From positions 1 through 9,924 of the forward strand of contig JALSPH010000184.1 in NCBI GenBank assembly GCA_026986055.1: a stretch of 9,924 bases of DNA, given 5' to 3'. The position numbers were made by a program, and so were the translations under genes. The DNA is from Campylobacterales bacterium. GTDB taxonomy: Bacteria > Campylobacterota > Campylobacteria > Campylobacterales > Hydrogenimonadaceae. Below the pieces are notes generated by a model. It did not search any database and had not been told where the DNA came from. It saw only the letters and a list, made by a program, of their open reading frames with translations. Below, in pieces: positions 1 through 7,360 of this stretch (its first letter is position 1; each line of letters opens with the position of its first letter).

Positions 1-1250
<1,250 letters not shown>

Positions 1251-1256
1251 CTATAT

Positions 1257-1278
1257 AGGCCTCCTCAAAAGGGAGCCT
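1257..1278 (-). other. Leader hairpin upstream of thiC
   Basis: In the thiC transcript AGGCTCC and GGAGGCCT can pair as a 7-bp, mostly G/C stem with one bulged G and a 7-nt loop (CTTTTGA). It ends about 21 nt before the ATG and about 10 nt before the ribosome site. No T-run follows, so it is not a terminator. It may be a leader structure, or chance. Confidence 0.3.
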
Positions 1279-1295
1279 CGACTGATGAGTCAAAA

Positions 1296-1304
1296 ATTAT
1301 CACA
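1296..1304 (-). promoter_or_regulatory. Candidate extended -10 promoter of thiC
   Basis: On the minus strand the sequence reads TGTGATAAT, an extended -10 element (TGn followed by GATAAT), preceded by a T-rich stretch as is common in epsilonproteobacterial sigma-70 promoters. No convincing -35 hexamer is visible. It would give a leader of roughly 50-55 nt before the thiC ATG, too short for a TPP aptamer. Confidence 0.4.
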
Positions 1305-1329
1305 AAAAAGATAAAAGCAAGCTTTTCTT

Positions 1330-1348
1330 GTGTATACTTTCGTAACAC
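1330..1348 (+). promoter_or_regulatory. Candidate ispDF promoter -10 with overlapping dyad
   Basis: TATACT at 1333-1338 is a good -10 hexamer 33 bases before the ispDF start, and the upstream DNA is A/T-rich. It lies inside a dyad, GTGTATAC-tttc-GTAACAC, whose arms match over seven pairs with one extra base. The right arm contains GTAACA, the complement of TGTTAC, which fits the hexamer TGTT(T/A)C that I recall being reported for the HP1021 regulator. A factor bound here would cover the -10 element and the start point. There is no clear -35. Confidence 0.4.
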
Positions 1349-1370
1349 TTCAGGGCCTTTAGGAGAAATT

Positions 1371-2504
1371 TTGTCTGATTTAACACTTATCCTTCTGGCG
1401 GCCGGTGATGCAACCCGTTTCCGCAGAGGTGTGAAAAAGCAGTGGCTTAGAGTCGGAAGCGACCCGCTTTGGCTCTATGTGGCAAAAAGGTTCGAGTCGA
1501 TGAACCTTTTTTCTAAAATAGTAGTAGCTTCCCATCCCGATGAGATAGGATATATGAAGCGTTTCGGAGAGTATACCTTCATAAAGGGGGGAAACTCCCG
1601 CCAAGAGTCCCTTTTAAACGCTCTTAAAGAGGTAAAGACCCCCTTGGTTCTTGTCAGCGATGTAGCGAGAGCCTGTGTTACCAAAAGCGTATGCGAAAGG
1701 CTAATCGAAAGTATCGGCGATGCGGACTGCGCCGTTTTGGCACTGAAAGCTACGGACACGGTCTACTACGACGGCAAACCTATAGATAGAGAAAAACTCC
1801 TTCAGATCCAAACCCCTCAACTCAGCAGAACCGACAAGCTCATCTACGCTATATCAGAGAGCAAAGAGAGTTTCACGGACGAAAGCAGTGCAATATTCAG
1901 AAGCGGCGGAAAGGTCGTTTTCACCGAAGGGGACCCCTCTTTGCACAAACTGACCTTCTCCTCCGACCTCGAGCGTCTTCCCTGCCTGAAGGGTATGAAA
2001 CCCGACAGATCTCTCACCTTCACCGGTAGCGGTTTCGATGTGCACGCGTTTGAAAAAGGTAAAAAGATGCTCCTTTGCGGAGTCGAAATAGATGTAGATT
2101 ACGGCTTCAAAGCCCACTCCGACGGAGATGTAGCCATCCATGCGCTCATAGACGCGCTTTTGGGAGCCGCCGGCATGGGAGATATAGGAGAGCACTTTCC
2201 AGACAGCGACGAAAGGTACGCAGGAGCTGATTCGGCGGAGCTTTTGGCAAATGTAGTAAAAAAGATTAGAGATTGCGGTTATGAGATTGTTCAAGCGGAC
2301 ATCACTATAATGGCACAAAGGCCGAAACTATCACCCTACAAAGAGCAGATGGCGAAAAGGGTTGCGCTTCTGCTCGGTGTAACGAGCCAAATGGTCAACG
2401 TCAAAGCGACCACTACCGAGGGGCTAGGATTTGTAGGCCGCAAAGAGGGCGTCGCAGTTTCGGCCACAACCACACTAAAATTTTACGACTGGATTGAAGA
2501 ATGA
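1371..2504 (+). CDS. ispDF: Bifunctional MEP-pathway enzyme IspDF (CDP-ME synthase / MEcPP synthase)
   Basis: Cytoplasmic fusion enzyme catalysing two steps of non-mevalonate isoprenoid synthesis: CTP + MEP to CDP-ME (IspD half), and CDP-ME phosphate to MEcPP (IspF half). With a TTG start at 1371 it has 377 residues, close to the C. jejuni fusion. The frame stays open upstream to an ATG at 1050, but that part is antisense to thiC, while AGGAGA sits five bases before the TTG and the IspD fold begins at once (LTLILLAAG). IspD, about 1-205: LLAAGDATRF with VKKQW as nucleotide-binding loop, VSDVARACV, IQTPQ, FTDESSA. IspF, about 216-377: GSGFDVHAF (metal ligands D223, H225), AHSDGDVAIHALIDALLGAAGMGDIG (H257), IMAQRPKL, VKATTTEGLGF, GRKEGVAV. 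All key residues are present. The stop overlaps the next ATG by four bases (ATGA), so the two are probably translationally coupled. Confidence 0.97.
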   Translation: MSDLTLILLAAGDATRFRRGVKKQWLRVGSDPLWLYVAKRFESMNLFSKIVVASHPDEIGYMKRFGEYTFIKGGNSRQESLLNALKEVKTPLVLVSDVARACVTKSVCERLIESIGDADCAVLALKATDTVYYDGKPIDREKLLQIQTPQLSRTDKLIYAISESKESFTDESSAIFRSGGKVVFTEGDPSLHKLTFSSDLERLPCLKGMKPDRSLTFTGSGFDVHAFEKGKKMLLCGVEIDVDYGFKAHSDGDVAIHALIDALLGAAGMGDIGEHFPDSDERYAGADSAELLANVVKKIRDCGYEIVQADITIMAQRPKLSPYKEQMAKRVALLLGVTSQMVNVKATTTEGLGFVGRKEGVAVSATTTLKFYDWIEE

Positions 2505-3388
2505 GAATATTGATAGTTGAAGATGAGATATATCTGGCACAAAGCATAGCCGGTAAACTGCTCGACTACGGGCATGAGTGCGATATCTTCGCAACGGTCA
2601 ACGACGCTCTTTCCCAGAAAGGGTGCTACGATGTCATACTTCTTTCCACGAATCTCTCGGGACAGGACTTCTACCCGGTCATAAAGAGATTCAAAGATGA
2701 GATCATTCTTCTTATGGTCTCGTATATAAGTAACGATACGGTTACCGACCCTCTGAAATCTGGTGCGCAGGACTACATCCAAAAGCCTTTCATGATAGAG
2801 GAGTTGATTCGAAAGATCAACCACTACCATGAATATAAAAGGCTCAAAGAGGAGCGGAACCTTTACGAAGAGTATATGGCTCACCAGATGAAAAATGTGC
2901 GACTTCCTGAAGAGATAAAGTGTAAACTTCCGCTGATGATAAAGACAAACTATCAAAAACAGGCCGACGCTTTTGCCTTCGCATACGCCAAGAAGATGAA
3001 AAGAGCTATGAAGTACATTCCTCTGAGCGACTCTTCCTGGTTAACCAAACTTGAAGAGACGGACCGGAACCCGATAATCTACATGCCGGAGTTCCAGACC
3101 CTGAAAAAGAGCGAAAGGAAGCAGTTTCTTTCGGCCGTCGAGGGTAGAGAGATCATAAGTTCCACAACCGAATCTTTTGAAGAGGAGGGGCTGGAGACGA
3201 TAGAGCTTATGAGCGAGCACAAGATTTTCGACCGTACGGAGATTTTGACGATAGACGACTACGTAAAGTTCATCATACATATATATCAGAGCAAATTTCC
3301 GGATACCGAACTCAGCAAAAAACTTGGAATATCGCGAAAATCTTTGTGGGAAAAGAGAAAGAAGTACGGTATCTTCAAAAACCGGTAG
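2501..3388 (+). CDS. Orphan atypical response regulator, HP1021/Cj1608-like
   Basis: DNA-binding regulator of 295 residues. The receiver domain (about 1-115) keeps the acidic pair (ILIVEDE, E7/D8) and the switch lysine (K95 in YIQKPF), but the phosphoacceptor position is Ser49 (VILLSTNLSG) and the switch Thr position is Ser74, so aspartyl phosphorylation is unlikely. A linker rich in charged residues follows (115-245). The C-terminus is a Fis/NtrC-type helix-turn-helix (about 250-291: ELSKKLGISRKSLWEKRKKYGI). Length, Ser substitution and position after ispDF match the Campylobacterota family known from H. pylori HP1021, an orphan regulator reported to control many genes, affect replication initiation and respond to redox state. 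Three cysteines (C27, C42, C141) are present. No histidine kinase is nearby. It overlaps ispDF by four bases and lies three bases before the Sat-like gene. Family assignment is strong; the target genes here are inference. Confidence 0.92.
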   Translation: MRILIVEDEIYLAQSIAGKLLDYGHECDIFATVNDALSQKGCYDVILLSTNLSGQDFYPVIKRFKDEIILLMVSYISNDTVTDPLKSGAQDYIQKPFMIEELIRKINHYHEYKRLKEERNLYEEYMAHQMKNVRLPEEIKCKLPLMIKTNYQKQADAFAFAYAKKMKRAMKYIPLSDSSWLTKLEETDRNPIIYMPEFQTLKKSERKQFLSAVEGREIISSTTESFEEEGLETIELMSEHKIFDRTEILTIDDYVKFIIHIYQSKFPDTELSKKLGISRKSLWEKRKKYGIFKNR

Positions 3389-3391
3389 GTT

Positions 3392-4591
3392 ATGCAGAAA
3401 GGGGTTTTCTTGAGTCAAAAGAGTATATATATAGACAAAGAGGCGCTATCGACACTGGCACTTGTGCAGGAGGGGCTTTTGAAACCCGTCGAAGGGCTTA
3501 TGGACAAAAAGAGTTCCGAAGAGGTAAACAGAACGAAACTCTATAAAGGCCACAGCTTCCCTTTCCCTTTCATTCTCGCACCGAAAGGTAAGAGAAACGA
3601 AGATGTTCTTAAATCTTTGAAACCCAAAGAGAGAGTCGAGCTTATCGTAGAAGATAAGCCGGTGGGATGGATAGAGACGAAAGAGGTTTTCGAGATAGAC
3701 CCGCAGGAGCGCCTTCAGGAGATATACGGAACGCAAAACCCTTCACATCCGGGCGTGCAGGCGACGATGAAACGGCTTGGACGCTACGCCATAAGCGGAG
3801 AGTACCATGTAGAGTATGAAGACCTGAAAAAGGTAAAAGAGCAGATAAACGCTGCAAAAAGCCGCATTGGTGCCAAACAGACGAGTGCGCTTATGATGGC
3901 TGCACGGCCGCTTCACAGGGCTCACGAAAGGCTCATTAGAACAACTCTGGACCGCTCAGACCTTGTTGTTATCTTTCTTTTCAAACCATATAGAGAAGAT
4001 GCCATTCTCCCTTACGAGCTTCGGTACAGGTCGATGGAGTATTTCGTGAAAAACTACCTGCCCGCCAACAGGGTCATAATAGTGCCACTTGAGTATACAT
4101 ATATATTTGCAGGCTACAACGAGGTGATACTCGACGCACTGGTTGCGCAGAATTATGGATGCGACGAGCTGGTCATAGGCCAAAACCATGCCGGGCTCGG
4201 CTCATTTTACGACAAGAACAGAATCCAATCGATCTTCGATCAACTTCAGGGCTTCACCATAAAAATCCACACCGCCCCGGAGTACGCCTATTGCGACATA
4301 TGCAGAACTCTCGTAAGCAGCAGGACCTGTCCGCACGGAGAGCACCACCACATCTCCTACCACGCCGACTCTATTTTGGAGCTGCTCAAAAAAGGGCTCC
4401 TCCCTCCTGCCGTTCTGATAAGAAAAGAGCTCTCGGCAATGATCCTGGCCCACCTCTTCCCAAAAAGGTTCGAAAATCTCGAAAAGATATTCTACGACCT
4501 GATGCCGGGCTCGGGGCTCCTTGAGAATCAGAGCGAAGAGGAGTTCTACATCAAGCTAATGAAGCTATACCAGACGACATCTCTAAAGTGA
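3392..4591 (+). CDS. Sulfate adenylyltransferase (Sat)-like protein with degenerate active site
   Basis: The fold of ATP sulfurylase is recognisable over all 399 residues: an N-terminal PUA-like part (about 10-150), a nucleotidyltransferase domain with PLHRAHE (H175, H178, the ATP-binding HxxH), and a C-terminal zinc-site-like cluster (C301, C304, C313, then PHGEHHH) as in bacterial Sat. The sulfate-site residues are altered. The family's QxRNP reads MAARP (168-173), GPREA reads GYNEV (241-245), and GRDHAG reads GQNHAG (263-268). The arginines that bind sulfate in true enzymes are therefore gone, and I doubt that it makes APS. The reading frame is intact and the gene sits inside an operon, so it is not a decaying pseudogene. 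A nucleotidyltransferase with another substrate or a regulatory protein is possible. The start may instead be TTG at 3410, which has AAGGGG upstream; the ATG at 3392 has only a weak site. Confidence 0.85.
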   Translation: MQKGVFLSQKSIYIDKEALSTLALVQEGLLKPVEGLMDKKSSEEVNRTKLYKGHSFPFPFILAPKGKRNEDVLKSLKPKERVELIVEDKPVGWIETKEVFEIDPQERLQEIYGTQNPSHPGVQATMKRLGRYAISGEYHVEYEDLKKVKEQINAAKSRIGAKQTSALMMAARPLHRAHERLIRTTLDRSDLVVIFLFKPYREDAILPYELRYRSMEYFVKNYLPANRVIIVPLEYTYIFAGYNEVILDALVAQNYGCDELVIGQNHAGLGSFYDKNRIQSIFDQLQGFTIKIHTAPEYAYCDICRTLVSSRTCPHGEHHHISYHADSILELLKKGLLPPAVLIRKELSAMILAHLFPKRFENLEKIFYDLMPGSGLLENQSEEEFYIKLMKLYQTTSLK

Positions 4592-4598
4592 GCCAAAT

Positions 4599-5072
4599 AT
4601 GAACAGAAAAGAGAAGATCTTTCTGGCCGCTTTTGGAAGCGGCCTTCTTCCAAAAGCGCCCGGCACATGGGGAAGCGTAGTAGGACTCTTAAGCGGCGGC
4701 GCGATACTCTCCTACTTTCCGGTAGAGACTCTGTTTCTATTGACGATACTGGTCACGATCGTCGCCGTAAAGCAGATAAACCTCTACGAAGAGCGCACAG
4801 GAGTTCACGACGACAAGAGGATCGTCATAGACGAAGTGGCGGGAATTTGGCTCGCGCTATGTTTTGCCGGTACGACCGTTACGGCGCTTATTCTCACTTT
4901 TCTCTTCTTCAGGCTATACGACATATGGAAACCCTCTATCATAGGACGCATAGACAAAGAAGCGCCCGGCGGATGGGGGGTCATGGGTGACGACCTGGTA
5001 GCCGGTGCCGCCGCCGGGCTATCGGCTGCGTTGGTACTTCAGGGGCTAAACTATCTCGGTTTTTCAGGGTAG
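4599..5072 (+). CDS. pgpA: Phosphatidylglycerophosphatase A
   Basis: Inner-membrane phosphatase that removes phosphate from phosphatidylglycerol phosphate, the last step of phosphatidylglycerol synthesis. The 157-residue product has the family length and signatures: FGSGLLPKAPGTWGS (12-26), HDDKRIVIDEVAGIW (70-84, with the catalytic/metal acidic residues), FFRLYDIWKP (103-112), and GGWGVMGDDLVAG (124-136). Hydrophobic segments lie at about 28-57, 84-104 and 132-155. It starts seven bases after the Sat-like gene, with no strong ribosome site (AGTGAG), and stops directly before the methyltransferase ATG, so it is read as part of the same operon. The coding sequence for residues 10-20 also forms a perfect 12-bp hairpin, described separately. 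Confidence 0.95.
   Translation: MNRKEKIFLAAFGSGLLPKAPGTWGSVVGLLSGGAILSYFPVETLFLLTILVTIVAVKQINLYEERTGVHDDKRIVIDEVAGIWLALCFAGTTVTALILTFLFFRLYDIWKPSIIGRIDKEAPGGWGVMGDDLVAGAAAGLSAALVLQGLNYLGFSG
4628..4658 (+). repeat. Perfect 12-bp inverted repeat in the start of pgpA
   Basis: CGCTTTTGGAAG (4628-4639) and CTTCCAAAAGCG (4647-4658) are exact reverse complements separated by seven bases. The RNA would fold into a stable stem starting about 30 nt into the pgpA message, over codons 10-20. No T-run follows, so it is not an intrinsic terminator. Confidence 0.85.
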
Positions 5073-6005
5073 ATGATGTCGCTGCCTGAAGGTTTCACGA
5101 AACGATTTTGCGAAATTTACCCCGATATAGCGCAGAAGCTTTTATCTACGTTCGACACCCCCAAAAGAGTCTCTTTTCGCATAAACCCTCTAAAATCCGA
5201 CAGAGAGAGTGCTTTGAAAAGAGTTGAAAACCTTGGCGTGGAACTCTCCGAGGTAGAGTGGTACGACCTCGCTTTCACGGCTGAGGCGAAGTTCAAAGAT
5301 ATACTTACCCACAGCGATCTTTTTGAAAATGGAGAGATCTACATTCAGAGCCTATCGTCTATGCTGGCTCCATATATACTCTCTCCGAAACCGGGCGAAA
5401 CCGTACTCGATCTTACGGCAGCCCCCGGAGGGAAGTCTCTTATGATGGCTGCGATGATGGAAAACAGAGGTTGGCTTTCGGTGGTAGAGCCCGGCAAGGA
5501 GCGCTTTTTCCGTCTAAAAGCCAATCTGCAAAGAGGCGGTGTCTCTATAGCCCACTACTACATGAGTGACGGCAGAAGCGTTGGGAGCAAATGTCCGGCA
5601 ATGTTCGACAGAGTACTTCTGGACGCTCCATGCACGACCGAAGCGAAATTCAAAAGCTACGAGAAAAAGAGTTACGCTTACTGGAGCGAAAGGAAGATCA
5701 AGGAGATGTCAAGACTCCAAAACCGGCTGATGGTCTCTGCCGTAAAGAGCCTCAAGCCCGGAGGCACCCTTCTGTATGCCACCTGCTCTTTCGAACCTGA
5801 AGAGAATGAAGCGGTGGTAGATAGAGCTTTGAAGCGCTTTCCCGAACTCAAACTCCTCCCCATCGATCTGCCCATAAAAAATTTCCGCACCGGCTTTTGC
5901 TCATGGAAAAAAAAGAGTTTCGACCCCTCTCTCTCAAAAAGTGTTCGTATCCTTCCAAACGAAAGTATGGAAGGATTCTTTCTGGCGAAACTGACACTCA
6001 CTTGA
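5073..6005 (+). CDS. RsmB/NOP-family RNA m5C methyltransferase
   Basis: SAM-dependent enzyme that methylates C5 of cytosine in RNA, most likely rRNA; the exact site cannot be told from sequence. It has 310 residues. An N-terminal part with the family's FRIN motif (35-38) precedes the Rossmann domain: SAM-binding motif I VLDLTAAPGGKS (111-122), motif IV LLDAPCTTE (182-190; C187, the release cysteine) and motif VI LLYATCSFEPEENE (233-246; C238, the catalytic nucleophile). Both cysteines are present, so it should be active. It lacks the NusB-like N-terminal domain of RsmB proper and the C-terminal PUA-like extension of E. coli RsmF, being a compact form. The gene begins on the base after the pgpA stop; ATG 5076 is an equally possible start, with AGGG six bases upstream. 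Its 3' end contains a terminator-like hairpin. Confidence 0.9.
   Translation: MMSLPEGFTKRFCEIYPDIAQKLLSTFDTPKRVSFRINPLKSDRESALKRVENLGVELSEVEWYDLAFTAEAKFKDILTHSDLFENGEIYIQSLSSMLAPYILSPKPGETVLDLTAAPGGKSLMMAAMMENRGWLSVVEPGKERFFRLKANLQRGGVSIAHYYMSDGRSVGSKCPAMFDRVLLDAPCTTEAKFKSYEKKSYAYWSERKIKEMSRLQNRLMVSAVKSLKPGGTLLYATCSFEPEENEAVVDRALKRFPELKLLPIDLPIKNFRTGFCSWKKKSFDPSLSKSVRILPNESMEGFFLAKLTLT
5949..5983 (+). terminator. GAAA-capped hairpin with T-rich tail at the end of the methyltransferase gene
   Basis: ATCCTTCCA (5949-5957) and TGGAAGGAT (5968-5976) form a perfect 9-bp stem. Within the loop, AC-GAAA-GT adds two pairs after an A/A mismatch, closed by a GNRA tetraloop. TTCTTTCT follows directly. 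This resembles an intrinsic terminator, but it lies about 25 bases before the stop codon, so it may instead be partial termination, a 3'-end stabiliser, or constrained protein-coding sequence. Confidence 0.45.
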
Positions 6006-6032
6006 AGCAGAAGGCAGAGCAGATGGCACCGA

Positions 6033-6050
6033 GTAAAAGATGAGTTTTAC
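6033..6050 (+). repeat. Small A/T-rich inverted repeat between the methyltransferase and phosphoesterase genes
   Basis: GTAAAA and TTTTAC are exact complements around a six-base loop, followed by ATTTTC. A third copy, GTAAAAC at 6077-6083, could compete for the TTTTAC arm. The stem is weak (one G/C pair). It may aid transcript ending after the five-gene operon or be chance. The rest of the 121-base gap holds the ribosome site AGGGAG at 6113-6118 and TTGACA at 6096-6101 without a matching -10. Confidence 0.3.
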
Positions 6051-6126
6051 ATTTTCAGAGCGGCAGTAGATCGATCGTAAAACGGGTGCGAATTTTTGAC
6101 AGTCAATATTTAAGGGAGTATCGGGC

Positions 6127-7248
6127 GTGTTGACATCTATGAAAATTATCTTCTTCTCTCTCTTTCTGCTCCTTTTTGGCGCTATACACTTTCTTGCACG
6201 CAGCCGGATGGTTATGAAGATGCATTTAGGCGCAAATACGAAGAGGTGGTTCTCGATCTTTCTGGCACTCAACTATCTGGGTAATATCGGCTACGTTTTG
6301 GCAAGATATATATTTGAAGTACCTAAAGCTCTTTACGCTCTTTTGTCCATGAGTATAGGAGTGACGTTCATTCTCTTTCTGGCCATGCTTTTGTACGAAA
6401 TTATTCACCTGCTGCAGCGCCATACCCCTTTTCACAATGAGAGAAGAAGGCTCTTTAAAAGAGCGAGCGACGCCGCTTTTCTTGGAGCCGGAGCGGTAGT
6501 TACCGGAGTTTCGGCCTATGAGGGGACAAAACGTCCCGTCGTCAAAAATGTGATCGTGAAGCAAGATAGATTCGATGGGAAAAGTTACAGAATCGTACAG
6601 ATCAGCGATATGCATATAGGCGGATTGATAGAGAGAGAGTTCGTAGAAGAGAGTGTGAGACGGATAAACGAGCTGCGCCCTGATGTAGTGGTGATAACCG
6701 GTGATTTGACCGATCTTCCAATAGAGAGAATATCCGGTGCGGTGGATGAGCTTAAAAATTTGAGAAGCAGGTTCGGAACCTTCTACGTTCCGGGAAACCA
6801 CGAGTATTTCCACGGCATAGAAGAGACGCTTGAGTACATTAGAGAAATGGGAATAGAGGTTTTGGGAAACAGAGCTGTAAACTTGGGGCCCTTTTGGGTG
6901 GTAGGTCTCTACGACCTCTTCGGAATACGCTACGGCTCCTACGCTCCGAACATAAAAGAGGCGACAGTGAATATTCCCCAAAAAGCCGCTACACTCCTTT
7001 TGGCCCACCAGCCAAGATCTATCTACCACCTAAACGGCTTCAACCCCTCTTTGATGCTCAGCGGACATACACACGGAGGGCAGATATGGCCCTTCGGCTA
7101 TCTTGTCAAACTGCAGCAGCCATATCTTGAGGGTCTTCACAGGTTAGCTAAGAGGCGGCATATCTACGTAAATAGCGGCATAGGTTTTTGGGGACCGCCT
7201 ATGAGACTTGGCACCGAAGCGGAGATCACCTTGATAGAGTGGAGCTGA
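6127..7248 (+). CDS. Membrane-anchored YaeI/YkuE-type metallophosphoesterase
   Basis: Predicted dinuclear-metal phosphoesterase; the substrate is unknown, and relatives have been linked to lipid or cell-envelope phosphoesters. Of 373 residues, the first 135 or so hold hydrophobic segments at about 5-24, 43-62, 69-96 and 115-130. The calcineurin-like catalytic domain follows with every metal-ligand motif: ISDMHIG (D161, H163), TGDLTD (D193), PGNHEYF (N224, H225), LLAHQP (H294) and SGHTHGGQ (H314, H316). RRRLFKRASDAAFLGAGAVV (106-125) before the last helix looks like a degraded Tat signal, as some family members have, but it is internal. GTG at 6127 is chosen because AGGGAG lies eight bases upstream; TTG 6130 and ATG 6139 are alternatives. 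It stands alone after a 121-base gap, and 112 bases separate it from the next gene. Confidence 0.92.
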   Translation: MLTSMKIIFFSLFLLLFGAIHFLARSRMVMKMHLGANTKRWFSIFLALNYLGNIGYVLARYIFEVPKALYALLSMSIGVTFILFLAMLLYEIIHLLQRHTPFHNERRRLFKRASDAAFLGAGAVVTGVSAYEGTKRPVVKNVIVKQDRFDGKSYRIVQISDMHIGGLIEREFVEESVRRINELRPDVVVITGDLTDLPIERISGAVDELKNLRSRFGTFYVPGNHEYFHGIEETLEYIREMGIEVLGNRAVNLGPFWVVGLYDLFGIRYGSYAPNIKEATVNIPQKAATLLLAHQPRSIYHLNGFNPSLMLSGHTHGGQIWPFGYLVKLQQPYLEGLHRLAKRRHIYVNSGIGFWGPPMRLGTEAEITLIEWS

Positions 7249-7315
7249 CATTTTTGAGAAATACCGAAACTTCAACTGTACATCTTTAAAAAACAATTTA
7301 ACTATTATTTTTAAT

Positions 7316-7354
7316 TGACGATTATATGTTATCAAAAAATCACTCATTCAAGGA
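7316..7354 (+). promoter_or_regulatory. A/T-rich promoter region and ribosome site of the chemoreceptor gene
   Basis: The 112 bases between the phosphoesterase and chemoreceptor genes are very A/T-rich. TTGACG (7316-7321) could be a -35, but no good -10 follows at 16-18 bases. GACGATTA also resembles the flagellar sigma-28 -10 (GCCGATAA) at six of eight positions, without a good -35. AAGGAT just before the ATG is the ribosome site. A promoter is likely here; the sigma factor is undecided. Confidence 0.3.
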
Positions 7355-7360
7355 TTTACG

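Noticed and set aside
1282..1300. CTGATGA, the hammerhead ribozyme core heptamer, in the thiC/ispDF gap
   Set aside because: There is no stem II followed by GAAA downstream and no cleavage-site context; a single heptamer is chance.
1854..2318. 154-codon minus-strand open frame inside ispDF
   Set aside because: Antisense shadow of a well-supported gene; no ribosome site and no recognisable protein features.
3420..3435. TATATATATA run near the start of the Sat-like gene
   Set aside because: Coding sequence for SIYIDKE; no promoter context, and too short to be a meaningful repeat.
6226..7029. 267-codon minus-strand open frame inside the metallophosphoesterase gene
   Set aside because: The plus-strand protein carries all catalytic motifs; the antisense product has no domain-like pattern.
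7290..7315. CAATT...AATTG inverted repeat after the phosphoesterase gene as a terminator
   Set aside because: Only a five-pair A/T stem; too weak to call.
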